Assembly (NCBI GenBank): GCA_032173965.1
Contig: CM063290.1
Coordinates: 3,489,001-3,553,000, forward strand
Source of the DNA: Sitta carolinensis
Taxonomy: Eukaryota > Chordata > Aves > Passeriformes > Sittidae
Direction: 5' to 3'
Length of the DNA stretch: 64,000 nucleotides
The notes under the pieces were generated by a model. It did not search any database, was not told the origin of the DNA, and saw nothing but the letters and a program-made list of their open reading frames with translations. The first letter of the stretch is position 1. Each line of letters begins with the position of its first letter. A program made the position numbers and the translations under genes. Shown here one piece after another: positions 50,076-60,197 of the stretch.

Positions 50076-50825
50076 GTGAGTTCTTCTCAAAGCTTGAGGG
50101 CCATTAAGCACTTCCCACTGATTTAAAAAGTGATTTTGGAACTGGGATTTTCACAGATCCTGGGATTTTGGGAGCCCAGCTTGAGCCATCTCTGAACGTG
50201 GCCAGGGTAGGGCTACGTGCAGTGCGTGGATCCAAGTTCATCCTCCAGTAATGGGTTTTGCCAAAGATTAATGGCAGATGAACACTTAAGTCCCCTGGAC
50301 ATGTTTGAAAACCTAAAGCTCCTGGTTCAGAAATAAATACTATTTTGACACTTCTCTTGCACTATTTGATGAAGTTTAGCATCCTGTGGAATAAAAAAAA
50401 AGGTAGCCAGATTCTTCTTTGATCAACCATGGCAAGTTTTCCATTAGTCAGTGACGTTATTCTGGATTTCTGCCAGTGTAACCAGTTCAGAGTTTAGCAG
50501 AGCAACTCAATTTTATAACCAAGTTTAGCAGCTGCTAAACCTTAAGCCAGAGTTTGATATTCTAACCAACACCAAAAAGAAAGCCAGTTGATTTCCCGTC
50601 ATTTTAAGGCTCAAATTTTAATGTTTCTGAAAATAAATTGCACAGCCAGCCTTACTTTCTATTTGTCATCTCCAAAACGAGCAAGAGTAATGACCTTCAT
50701 TAACTAAAAATAATCTCAAACTTCAAGTGAGGAAAATTAATCTCCTCATTTAATTTTGATTCTCTGGGAGCAGAGTTGTTTTCCAGAAGAAAGAGAAGGG
50801 AAAAAGATGGGGCGGGGAGGGTGTC

Positions 50826-50875
<50 letters not shown>

Positions 50876-51039
50876 GATAGCAGAAACTCTGTAAGTACAG
50901 ATGAGAAAATGCCTGGGCTGCTACTGCTGGGCAGAGGCGTGACCAGAACGTCTAATGGCATCACAGTAGTAAAAAAAGATGTAAGTGAGGGCTGGTGGAG
51001 GCATGCTGGGTGCTGATGGCTGTGTTTGACCAGCCCTAG
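50076..51039 (+). other. MEGF6: Intron 8 (964 bp)
   Basis: Donor GTGAGT, acceptor ACCAGCCCTAG, which has a poor pyrimidine tract. It contains a T44 run at 50831-50874, about 165 bp before the acceptor. No other repeat recognised. Confidence 0.85.
50831..50874. repeat. Homopolymer T tract (44 T)
   Basis: An uninterrupted run of T between GTGTCTCCTC and GGATAGC. Open frames of poly-Lys or poly-Phe across it are meaningless. The length is likely to be polymorphic. Confidence 0.97.
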
Positions 51040-51192
51040 GTGTGGAGGAGGCGGATGCAGAGGAGGCAGCGGGGCTGGCCGGCGCCCCGGGGCTGCAGTT
51101 CCGAGGGCCCCCCCAGCTGCTCCACTACGCCCTGGGATCCTTGGCCGAGGATGGAGACCCCCGAGGAGAGCTCACCCTGGTGCACAGGGTCG
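51040..51192 (+). CDS. MEGF6: MEGF6 local exon 9: acidic cysteine-free linker
   Basis: A 153 bp, phase 1-1 exon (acceptor CAGCCCTAG, donor GTCG|GTGAGT), 51 codons without cysteine. It opens with GVEEADAEEAAG, rich in Glu and Ala, and ends GELTLVHRV. Its position between the two EGF arrays matches the acidic linker I recall in mammals, which ends similarly with RGEHTLTEKFV before the VCL of the next module. Most of the sequence has diverged, as expected for a flexible spacer. It is the only exon here that is not an EGF module. Support comes from position, phase, splice sites and the conserved end. Confidence 0.85.
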
Positions 51193-53428
51193 GTGAGTGA
51201 GCAGCAGGGCCCTGAGCCAGCGCCCCAGACTGGGGGCAGCCTCTCCGGGAGAGGATTCGGGGCTGCGTTAATCCTGCATCCTTCCCGGAGGGATGCGGCA
51301 TCCCCGCGTGTGCCAGCCCAGAGGGGACGGGTTGGAGGAAGCAGGAGGCTGCCTGGGAGGGAGGCAGGGGAAAAGCGAGCAGCCCAGCAAGCAGTGGCTG
51401 GGAGGCTGCTTGGAAAACAAACAGGGTGTCTGTGCAGAGCCGCTGGGGCAGCAGCATCGTGCTGGGGCGAGAGGATTGGCATGGCTTACTGCAGGGCACT
51501 GAATCCCTGGGGAAACACTGCCTTTCTCCTAGAGCCGGGAGCACGGATTCACAAAGCCTTTTGTAACAACTGGAGGCTTTTTGTTTAAGATATTTGCATT
51601 TTGTCCTTGTTGCAAACGACCCTCTGAGGATTCAGGTTTCCCTTGGCTCTCTGGGAAAAGCGCCAACCCATCCCCGTGTTGCTCAGCTCAGGTGGTGGCA
51701 AACAGCACAGGAGCACCCACTGTCACAGGAGTGGGTGCAGAGCAGCTTTGCACCCACCTGGGCTTTGCATGATTCAGCCTTTCCACCCAAAGGTGGAAAC
51801 TTCACAATTTCAAGAGTATTACGAGGTGAAACCCTGTATTTGCTTCGTGCTGAGTGCTGGTGGATCACCAGGGAGGATTTTTTGGTTTTTCCTATGTGTG
51901 TCCTGTGATTTTTTATATAAACTCTATAATTGGCCATCTGAGGACTGTGTCCTACAGGCAAAAATCAGGAGCTGGTCTTGACTTTAATAAAAAATTAACT
52001 TATTTTTATGAACAAAACTGTTAAGACCCTCCCAAACCGCACAGCATCCAGCCGGACTCAACGACACTGATAACCAACAGGGAAACTGATAAATGAGATA
52101 ACCACAGGCAAAATTATCGGGCCTAGAAACCACAATCAAATATTTATTGACCACTTTTTGCATGTTTTATTTACATTTAGCTACAGAAACTTGGGTGTTA
52201 TCAGTCACAGCTGAGCAGCTGCACTTTTTCTAAGGCTTAGGCTTTCCAGCATCCGGTGGTTTGTATGAAAAGGTGATGGAGAAAAGGAATTTTAAATGGT
52301 TTAGTAAGGTCTTTTACCTCCCAAATAGCAATTTATTCCTTGTATTTTCAGACATGGTTTTGTGCTGCTATCTATACTATAAAAAGGCTACTTTAACAGT
52401 AAGCTGGTGCAGGTAATTAAATATTTTCTATAACCTGAATGGCTTTTTAAGGTGGAAGCATGATGTTTTTAATGGTGGTCTGTGTTCTTCTCTTGAAATA
52501 TGAATTTGTACCCTTTTCCAAGTGGGAGCTCTGGGATTCTGAATGTCCCTGAAAGTCTGGGCATTTGTTCAGCAACAGAAGAGGGAACAGTTGGGTGCTC
52601 AGACCTAGAGGAAATCTGGCCTCACACAGAAAACTGCTGGTGAAGTGCAACCAGCCTTTCTTACTGTAGGCTGAAATAAGCTGCCAGCTCACTTTCAGGT
52701 GCTGTTAAAAATCCCCTTCCAAAAAGCCTCCAGCCACAGCCATAAAGCCTTGAAGGCACTAGACTGTGTGGAAGGGATCTTCCATGCCACTGAATTATTT
52801 CATCCGTCGCTTTGGTTTGCATGCCTGTCTCGATAAACCCCACAAAGAGAACATGAGGATGCAAGGGATAAAAGGAGGGTGGGGAAGGAGAGGAAAAAAA
52901 TGCATTTTCAGGTTTCCTATATAAAACTCTTCATATCCATGAAGAGAAGAGACATGATAAGTGTGTATTTTGCTTTATTTTGCTAGAGCACTCAAACTAC
53001 ATAGTTGAAAATATCACTGAACAATGTTTAAGTAGCACTACATCCACTTAGTGCAGTAAAACAGCAGGGATAGCCTAGCAAGGAGAGGAGGAAAGTCCCA
53101 ACAAATTCTTCTAGTTTATACCGTGTTATCTATCAAGCATTAGGTGCAAAATCACTTTTTCTGAAGGCAAAACTCTTGCTTTTAAAAAGTAGCCCGAAAT
53201 GCTCTTCGCTGGGCAACTACAGCATTTAGGGGAGTAAATTCCAGCTGAACACCCAGCTTTCCTTTCACTCAGAGTCAAAAACGTGAGGAGGGACATTCAG
53301 GAATGCCCATTTCGCCGTGCCTTTTGTGCCAAACCGGCAGGGTTTGCAACCCCGCGAGAGGCAGGAGCTTGCGGCAGCGTGTGTGCCTGGCTGCTCACCC
53401 AGCCCTGTGTGGTTTTTTTTGCTGCCAG
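51193..53428 (+). other. MEGF6: Intron 9 (2.2 kb)
   Basis: Donor GTGAGT, acceptor TTTTGCTGCCAG. The first 300 bp are G+C-rich and continue the composition of exon 9; the remainder is A+T-rich. No CR1 or LTR recognised. Confidence 0.85.
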
Positions 53429-53560
53429 TGTGCCTGGGTGACACGTTTGGCCAGGACTGCAGCCTGAGCTGTGAGGATTGTCTGCACGGGGGCCACTGCA
53501 ACAGCGAGCGCAGCGGCTGCGTCTGCCCGCCCGGCTGGGCTGGGGTCACCTGCAACCAGA
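53429..53560 (+). CDS. MEGF6: MEGF6 local exon 10: first laminin-type EGF module
   Basis: A 132 bp, phase 1-1 exon (acceptor TGCTGCCAG, donor CAGA|GTGAGT), 44 codons. It begins VCLGDTFGQDC and has eight cysteines in laminin-EGF order, with two residues between the third and fourth (CEDC), as in the CDDC I recall from mammals. The end, CNQ, joins the T that opens exon 11. This makes an N-Q-T glycosylation sequon across the splice junction (N-E-T in mammals, from memory). Confidence 0.94.
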
Positions 53561-55545
53561 GTGAGTACGGGGGCTTTGGGGGAGTGACACTGCTGCAGGG
53601 GGGCAATGGCAGTCACTACGTGTACTTTCATCTGTGATGCTCCCAAAGGAGCACAGCTGTCTCATAATTGAATTTACTGTGTTGGGGTGTGTGCAATAGG
53701 AACTGGAAGCGGAGCCGCGGCACACAGAGGTCCCTGCACGCCAGTGAAGGTCAGGGCAGAATCATCCCTCTCCTAAATGTTTGGGGGTTGTTCATTCCTA
53801 TTCACTCTGCTGCTAAAAGCTGGCCATGCTTCATTCCATAGCCTACCTTGGTGAATTCCAGATCTCTGTCCCAGAAATTGGTGTGTGACAGTCTGGGTGG
53901 ACATTTATCCTAAACTTGAGTTTTTCCATTGTGGCACCCCAAGACATTGCCTTTAATTTTTTTTTTAATGTTTTCCATTTCTTTTTCCTTATAATTCTTT
54001 TTATTATTAGCATCACTTTCTTGGAACAGTTAATTTTTCATATTGGAAATGGTATTTTTCAGAATTCTGTTGCCAAGTCAGTGCCCTTTATAATAGCTTT
54101 TCACTCTCCTTGCTCCTGTTTCCTGGCAGAAGATCTTTCTGATTCAGAAATATGTGTCAAAACCCATTGGAAAGAGAGTGGTGATTTCTTGATGTGCTGT
54201 TCTTCATCTGCACTTTGGCAAAACTTGTCTGCTGCTTGTCTGAGACATCATACAGCAGATTTCCTGTTTGAGATGGGTCCCTCCATTTCGTGGTGTGTGA
54301 CATGATGGCCCATCATTCTCAGAAAGTCTTTGCTGTCACTGGTGAGACAAAAAGTCGATCAAAACTTATTACTTGACATCAGTAGACAGCACTCTTCAGG
54401 TTAATTGCCATCAAGATTGTTTAGGAGACATCATCACATGGTCAGAAATGTAGAAAAATCAAGCAAGTGATTGATACCAACAGTCTGCCCATGGTTATTT
54501 TGGGAGACTGATGGTGGGTTTGATTTGTAAACACTGGGGACAGCTAAGAGAATAGGAATGGGGGGGATTAAAATGATATTTTCCAGTCTGTTTAAGACAG
54601 TTGAAGCTATCAAGTGAGGATATTCTTACATTTATTCCTGCTGTGCTGGTAGTTCAGATAGATTATAAAAACTTCAAGGCAGTATCCAAATTCTTTAGTT
54701 CATTTCATAAATAACGGCATTTGTGATGTATATTTATATATTAGATATCCATGCATGTAGTCTAATGGAATTCACCTCTGGAATTTAAAGAACTTTAATA
54801 GGACTGTGTTATTGAGCTAAACCTGCTGTCTGATGAAGTCAGCAGGGACAGTGATAAATACAATATCTAATCTGTATGAATTAGTCATATGTGATTGCTT
54901 TCACTCTCTGCTCTTGCATTTTTTAATACACAGCACAATTCACGGGTTTAGCATAAGCAGGTTTAGGGTAAGCTAAAACAGTGGAGAAAACTGGAACTAA
55001 ATTTCTCTAATAATGCACCAAAGAAGCCGAATGGAAATTGATGTGAAATGTCAACTTTCTTAATGTACATTGATAAAATGTCAGTGAAGTCAGATGACTC
55101 CAGCAACTGTATTCACTCAGCCAGCTCAGGCTGCAAACAGCAGAGCAAGGCTGCATCTCACAGTTTGTTTTTGCTGTTGTGGATCCATTGCTGCCATGAT
55201 CACCTGGGGAATTTCAGAAACTACATTTGAAAAACAAGGTATTATTTTCATGGTAGTGTTTGGGAGAGAGAAAATAATGTTTAAAATATTTATCTCCAAG
55301 TATTCAAAGCTGTGCTCTGATGTTTAAGCTTTGGGCTTGACAGGCAATGGTTTTGGAGCCTGTGTTTTGTGGGGAGGGGAGCATGTGCAGGGGAGGGTTG
55401 GATACATGACAGTACTTGCAAAGCTTGGTTAATTCAGTGTCCTTTGAGATGGCCTAGGAAATATCAGGTGGGTGTGCTTTACAGAAGAATATGACTTTGT
55501 TTAGAGCCTGCTCAACCAGAAGGACTCTATCCTAGCTCAGTTTTC

Positions 55546-55922
55546 ACAGAATCACAGAATCAATTAGGTTGGAAAAGACCTTTGAGATCGAGTCCAGCCT
55601 ATGACCCAACACCACCTTATCAAGCAGACCATGGCACTGAGTGCCACATCCAGCCCTTCCTTAAACACCTCCAGGGATGGTGACTCCACCACTCCCCAGG
55701 GCAGCCCATTCCAATGCCCCATCACGCTTTCTGTGAGCAAATTCCTCCTGATATGCAGCCTGACCCTTCCCTGGTGCAGCTCAAGGCTGTTCCTCTTGTC
55801 CTGTTGCTGGCTGCCCAGGTGAGGAGCTCGACCCCCACCTGGCTTCACCCTCTTCTCAGGGAGTTTCAGGGAGCAATGAGGTCTCCCCTGAGTTTTCCAG
55901 GCTTAACACCCCCAGCTCCCTC
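55546..55922 (-). mobile_element. CR1 LINE fragment, part nearest its 3' end
   Basis: Antisense on the + strand, beginning CACAGAATCACAGAATCAAT. It continues through GGTTGGAAAAGACCTTTGAG, ACACCTCCAGGGATGGTGAC, TTCCTCTTGTCCTGTTGCTG, GGAGCTCGACCCCCACCTGG and AACACCCCCAGCTCCCTC. The element resumes at 56218 after a 295 bp insertion. Confidence 0.93.
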
Positions 55923-56223
55923 TGTTGTCCTTGAAAATCGGCCTTCTGATTTGTTTTAGTATAATAGAGTCAGTTCTCATTAATTCTAAGATAAACAAGG
56001 ATCATATTTGCATTCCTTTGTGAAAAGATATCACCTGATGGACTTCTCAAGTGAGCAGTGGAGATGGAGAGGTGGGAAATTCTCTGTCCAATCTCTGGTC
56101 ACTGTCCAGAAACTTATAGATAAGAGGTCAACAATAAACTAAAGAATTCTTTTCTTCTTCTCTACCTAAACACCTGTAGTTTCTGTTACCGTGTTCCCTC
56201 TGTGCATCACAGTAACATCCCTC
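55917..56223. mobile_element. Solo LTR (295 bp) inserted in the CR1, with 6 bp target duplication
   Basis: The insertion at 55923-56217 begins TGTTGTCC and ends CAGTAACA: LTR-like TG...CA ends with TGTT/AACA inversion. It is flanked on both sides by TCCCTC (55917-55922 and 56218-56223), and the CR1 reads on correctly when the insert is removed. An AATAAA signal lies at 56133-56138, which suggests + orientation. No gag, pol or env is attached, so it is a solo LTR left by recombination. Six-base duplications are typical of class II (beta-like or ERVK) elements; class and family are inferred, not searched. Confidence 0.85.
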
Positions 56224-56295
56224 AGCTGCTCCTCACAAGTCTTGTGTCCCAGACCCTTCATCAGCCTTGCTGCCCTCCTCAACGCCCAAAGCCTT
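56218..56295 (-). mobile_element. CR1 LINE fragment, continuation beyond the LTR
   Basis: CTCAGCTGCTCCTCACAAGT, then GTGTCCCAGACCCTTCATCA and CCTTGCTGCCCTCCTC follow the block order expected directly after CCCAGCTCCCTC in CR1. It is the same copy as 55546-55922. It ends about 65 bp before exon 11. Confidence 0.88.
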
Positions 56296-56361
56296 GTTTT
56301 GCTCCCCTACAGCAGAGGGGCCGTGTTCCTCGGTGCGTTCATGTCCCTGCTCTCTCCACAG

Positions 56362-56490
56362 CCTGTCCGCCCGGGACGTTTGGCCGAGGATGTGCCGGGG
56401 TCTGCCAGTGCCGGAACGGGGGCTCGTGTGACCCGGGCTCGGGGCAGTGCCGCTGCCCGCCCGGCGTGCTGGGACGGCTCTGCGAGGACG
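56362..56490 (+). CDS. MEGF6: MEGF6 local exon 11: laminin-type EGF module
   Basis: A 129 bp, phase 1-1 exon (acceptor CTCTCCACAG, donor GACG|GTACGG), 43 codons. Eight cysteines in the regular order C-x8-C-x3-C-x-C-x5-C-x6-C-x-C-x8-C. The opening TCPPGTFGRGC and the end CEDG fit the TCPPDTFGKNC...CEDG module recalled from mammals. Very G+C-rich. The donor GTACGG is weaker than most in this gene but leads into a short intron. Confidence 0.94.
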
Positions 56491-56666
56491 GTACGGCCCG
56501 GCCCTGCCCGCGGCTCCCCCGGCCCTTTGTTGGGAAAAACGGGCAGAGCAGAGCGGGAGAAAAGCTGGCCAGGCTGCGCAAAGCCCCAGCTCGGCCACAG
56601 ACAGCTTTGGGGTTGGGGCTGTGCCCTGCAGGTGCTGATGCTTTCCTGTGTTTGTGCACTCCAAAG

Positions 56667-56795
56667 GTTGCCCGAAGGGTTTCTTTGGGAAGAACTGTAA
56701 CAAACCATGCAACTGTGCCAACAAGGGCCACTGCCACAGACTGTACGGAGCCTGCCTGTGTGACCCCGGGCTCTACGGCCGCTTCTGCCACCTCG
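56667..56795 (+). CDS. MEGF6: MEGF6 local exon 12: highly conserved laminin-type EGF module
   Basis: A 129 bp, phase 1-1 exon (acceptor CACTCCAAAG, donor CTCG|GTGAGT), separated from exon 11 by only 176 bp. Eight cysteines in regular order. It starts GCPKGFFGKNC, and its second half, HRLYGACLCDPGLYGRFCH, is the same residue for residue as what I recall from mammalian MEGF6. This makes it the best single proof of gene identity. The acceptor has a poor pyrimidine tract and ends AAAG, perhaps because the intron is so short. Confidence 0.97.
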
Positions 56796-57922
56796 GTGAG
56801 TCCCCAGGGTTCCTCGGGTCCGTTTCATGTGTGCAGGCTGCAAAAAACTCCACATCGGGTAAAGGGGGCTGGCAGAAAGGAAGGAGAGTGACTTCTTGCA
56901 CAGTCAGGCAGTGCTAGGACACGGAGGAATGGATTTACTGAAACAGCAGAGATTTAGCTTAGATGTTAGAAAAATGCTCTTTGCTGTGAGGGCGGGGAGG
57001 CCCTGGGATAGAATTCCCAGAGCAGCTGTGGCTGCCCCTGGATCCCTGGCAGTGTCCAAGGCCAGGTTGGACACTGGGGCTTGGAGCAAACTGGGACAGT
57101 GGGAGGTGTCCCTGCCCATGGCAGGGAGGTCGAATGAGATGGTCTTATGAGACCTTCCAATCCAAACCATTCTGTGATAAAATGAGCAAGACTTTGGATT
57201 TTGCAATGGGCTGTTTATAAGAGAAGAGCATGACTTTTGAGATGTGCCAAGAAGCCCCAGAAGCTTCATTAATCTTTTCCTCTAGCAAATCTTTGCCATA
57301 AGGACTGAGATTTACTGATGCTCAAAGGTGAGGATTATAGGTGGGTTGGGCAGGTTAACATCAGGGTTATTGCTGAGGTTGGAATCTGGTTGGAGCTGGT
57401 TGGTGACTGCTGATGAGTTGGAGTGGGAGCTGGGGAGCAGGGCTGGCTGGGACCGGATGGGGATCAGACATTAGATAGAATAAAAAGAATTAAGACAAAA
57501 ACTTTGCAAAACAGATGATCACATTTCTTTGTACTTACAGTTTTCTTTAAAATCTGTGCAAGAACAAAAATCATTTGTGTTTTATTTTGTTTTGGGTTTA
57601 CTATGAAAGCTTTTGTCTTGGAGTGCACCCAAGGCTTTTTTTCATTCGGGAAATCAGCTGAGTTTGCTTTGAAATGTTTCTGGTTCTTGCATTCACCACA
57701 TATTGCTTGACATGAAATGAATGACCCAACACAGGAATCATGTAAGCTCTTCTTTTACCCACCCACACACGAACAGGTGGTGCTGTGGGAACAGGGTTGT
57801 ACTTGCTGAAAGCAAAACAGAGGTTTTGCTTCTTGCAGCAGTCAGCATTCTGCAGCAGTGGGCAATTCCAGCCAGCTCCTGCATAATTACAGAGCTGATG
57901 CTTCCTTTTCTTGTGGCTGCAG
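56796..57922 (+). other. MEGF6: Intron 12 (1.1 kb)
   Basis: Donor GTGAGT, acceptor TTGTGGCTGCAG. A CR1 fragment covers 56915-57178; the remainder is unique. Confidence 0.88.
56915..57178 (+). mobile_element. CR1 LINE 3' fragment
   Basis: Sense orientation: AGATTTAGCTTAGATGTTAG, GTGAGGGCGGGGAGGCCCTG, GTGTCCAAGGCCAGGTTGG, GGTGTCCCTGCCCATGGCAG, and a tail at CCAAACCATTCTGTGAT. It begins about 120 bp after exon 12. Confidence 0.92.
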
Positions 57923-58057
57923 CCTGTCCCAGGTGGGCCTTCGGCGCGGGCTGCTCGGAGGAGTGTCAGTGTGTGAAGGAGCACACGCTGGAGTGCAGCC
58001 CCAAGAACGGCTCCTGCGCCTGCCAGCCTGGCTACCACGGCAAAAAGTGTCACAAAG
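57923..58057 (+). CDS. MEGF6: MEGF6 local exon 13: laminin-type EGF module
   Basis: A 135 bp, phase 1-1 exon (acceptor GTGGCTGCAG, donor AAAG|GTACCC), 45 codons. The module begins ACPRWAFGAGCSEECQC. Its eight cysteines have a longer loop between the fourth and fifth (CVKEHTLEC). Both features match the WAFGPGCSEECQC...HTQSC module of mammalian MEGF6 as I recall it. The donor GTACCC is weak. A continuous open frame runs on for about 60 codons into the intron but has no domain. Confidence 0.95.
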
Positions 58058-59045
58058 GTACCCACACAGCCACCTTCCCCACGTCTGCCTGCTCCTCTGT
58101 CCCAGAAACCTCTTGTGCTTCCACCATCTGCTTTGTTTGGCTGCTGCCACTCATATCTCCGTGTCCTGCTAATGATTTTGTTCCTAAAATTTTTGTTTTG
58201 GTTTCAACCCTGCTAGGGTTGCAGGGACATGGAGGGGAATAGAGCTTAAGAATTGGAGGAGTTTTAGTCATTGGCCAAATGACAACAGAGCCCAAATCCT
58301 AATACAATCTTAAATAATGAAGATCATGTGAGTTTTTATTTCTGTGCTTTTTTGACACAGTCAGTAAATAAGTAGCAAAATCTGTGTTTTATGGCAGTGG
58401 GGTAAACTGGTTCAGTAATGCTGCTTTTCCTTCAGATTTGCAGCTCTTTGAATTCAACCTACTCTTTGTAGTTTTTGGGGGTAGTTCAAAGAGAATTGTA
58501 TCCCATATTCATGTTTGCATGTCTCAGTAGCCCTTTCCAGATAGCAGTGGAGTAACACAATAAAGATTCTCCCTGCAGATTTTTCTCTGGCCAGGCAGGA
58601 CTGTGTTGGATTTATGGCAGTAGTTTGGGTGGGTTTGGTGGAGAACAAGAATGACAGTATTTAATATTTTTATCATTCTTGGTGATGGGCTCAGTTCTGA
58701 CAGGGAGCATGGCTTTCCCAGCACTGGCTGTGCACAAAGGCAGAGAGCAGCAGATCTTAGACATATAAGAAGAGAACTCTATAATGTATTTAATTGAATA
58801 CTTCCTCAAGTATTCTAATTGAATAAATCTTCGAGCATTCTGACACTCTGTTTCTGGGTCTTATTTAAGCAGTAACCTGTTTGAAATATGAGCATTTATT
58901 ATTTACACTTTCTTAACAACACCTCTAAAATGTACGTTATAATATATTCTCTGAAAGTTTCTGCCAAATTATTTTCTGACTTTTGTTCACTTCTCTTAAC
59001 TTTTCCTTTTTCTTATACATATTCTGTATTTGCTTCTATTTCCAG
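58058..59045 (+). other. MEGF6: Intron 13 (988 bp)
   Basis: Donor GTACCC, acceptor TTCTATTTCCAG with a strong T-rich tract. No repeat recognised. Confidence 0.88.
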
Positions 59046-59180
59046 AGTGCTCCCCGGGGTTTTATGGGGCTGGTTGCAAACTGAGGTGCAGCTGTCCTCC
59101 TGATGTTCTGTGTGATCCTGAGACAGGAGCCTGCAAACATCCGTGCCCACCTGGGTTTCATGGAGAAAAATGCCATTTGT
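59046..59180 (+). CDS. MEGF6: MEGF6 local exon 14: laminin-type EGF module with a wide C-x3-C
   Basis: A 135 bp, phase 1-1 exon (acceptor TATTTCCAG, donor TTGT|GTAGGT). The module begins ECSPGFYGAGC. Between the sixth and seventh cysteines it has three residues (CKHPC) where one is usual. I recall CGKRC at the same place in human MEGF6, so the wider spacing is a trait of this particular module. A second GT (GTACTC) lies five bases further on, but it would break the phase. Confidence 0.93.
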
Positions 59181-59620
59181 GTAGGTACTCACTGCATGTT
59201 TCCCTGGGAGAGACACTTGGGATGGGAAGGCTCATTCAGGAAACTTAGGTTCAGATATAGAAGTTGCAGATAAATGGGTACATTTGTTGTTGATACGAGC
59301 TGGCAGTTCCCCACTGAAACCAGACTGGTATTTGGAGCCTGGCAAATGCTGTCTGTCTCTCTCTCCCCCTGCAAAGGTCAAGGCACAAGGCTGAGGCCAG
59401 TTACCCAAGATAACATTTGCCCAGGTAACTGCCTTTAAAGCTTCAGGGACAGATTTTGCAGGGCTCTGCTGCAGTTAATTTCAGACCACCAGTTGCTCAG
59501 ACACTAATGATCACATTGACCACTTCTACCAGCACAGCTCAGATTAAAATTGGTGGCTGTGGTGCCTCCTAATGTCTTCAGAATGCTCCTAACCATGACT
59601 TTGGGGTTTTTTTTGTCCAG
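59181..59620 (+). other. MEGF6: Intron 14 (440 bp)
   Basis: Donor GTAGGT, acceptor TTTTTTTTGTCCAG. No repeat or hidden exon seen. Confidence 0.88.
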
Positions 59621-59746
59621 CTTGTCAGCCTGGCAGCTTCGGGCTGGGCTGCAGGCAGAGGTGCAGCTGTGGAGGAGCCCCTTGTGATCCGAAGACAGGG
59701 CAGTGTGTGTGCCCAGCTGGCAAGACTGGTGCTACATGTGAGCAAG
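59621..59746 (+). CDS. MEGF6: MEGF6 local exon 15: laminin-type EGF module
   Basis: A 126 bp, phase 1-1 exon (acceptor TTTTGTCCAG, donor CAAG|GTGTGT), 42 codons. The module begins SCQPGSFGLGC. Its eight cysteines include a short fourth-to-fifth loop, CGGAPC, which equals the CGGAPC I recall in the corresponding mammalian module. The donor GTGTGT is weak but in phase. Nearby GT steps would shift the frame or add residues. Confidence 0.93.
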
Positions 59747-60065
59747 GTGTGTGAGGTGCTGGACCAAGGTAGGGAGTGCCTGGCTTTGGAAGATGTGATA
59801 AGAAGTAGAATTTTGCTGTTTCCCAAACCAATAAACAGACAAACTGTGGTGGGAACTGGCAGAGTGCCTTTGGTCTCTCTTTAGCTGTGTTCTTGTGTGC
59901 TGCAGTTTAATGGCAGGGCTGACAGGGATGTAGGTCTGTAGAGATAATTTAACAATCCAGTTCAGTTTTACTGCTACTTTTAAATTCTTCAGGGTAACAG
60001 CAGAAATCTACAACTGTCCTGAAGCAGAAAATGGCACTGATTACACCTCCTGTCTTTTTCTCCAG
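59747..60065 (+). other. MEGF6: Intron 15 (319 bp)
   Basis: Donor GTGTGT, acceptor TCTTTTTCTCCAG. Nothing else recognised. Confidence 0.88.
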
Positions 60066-60197
60066 ACTGCCCAGATGGCCAGTGGGGACCAGACTGCCAG
60101 AACTCCTGCGAGCCCTGTGCCAACGGGGGACAGTGCAACAGGGACACTGGAGCCTGTGACTGTCCCCCTGGCTACACTGGGCCATCCTGCTCTGCCA
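60066..60197 (+). CDS. MEGF6: MEGF6 local exon 16: laminin-type EGF module
   Basis: A 132 bp, phase 1-1 exon (acceptor TTTCTCCAG, donor GCCA|GTAAGT), 44 codons. It starts DCPDGQWGPDC and has eight cysteines, with a two-residue gap in CEPC, as in the CPAC I recall from mammals (DCPEGRWGLGCQEICPAC). Strong splice sites on both sides. Confidence 0.94.

Larger units (their letters stand above)
53561..56361 (+). other. MEGF6: Intron 10 (2.8 kb)
   Basis: Donor GTGAGT, acceptor CTCTCTCCACAG. The right end holds a CR1 split by a solo LTR (55546-56295), which stops about 65 bp before exon 11. The left 2 kb is unique A+T-rich DNA in which I see nothing. Confidence 0.85.

Noticed and set aside
50746..51016. 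Poly-Lys and poly-Phe frames
   Set aside because: Artefacts of the T44 tract.
56191..56700. A 169-codon + strand frame crossing exon 11
   Set aside because: It is out of frame with the EGF module and covers CR1, the intron and exon 11 together.
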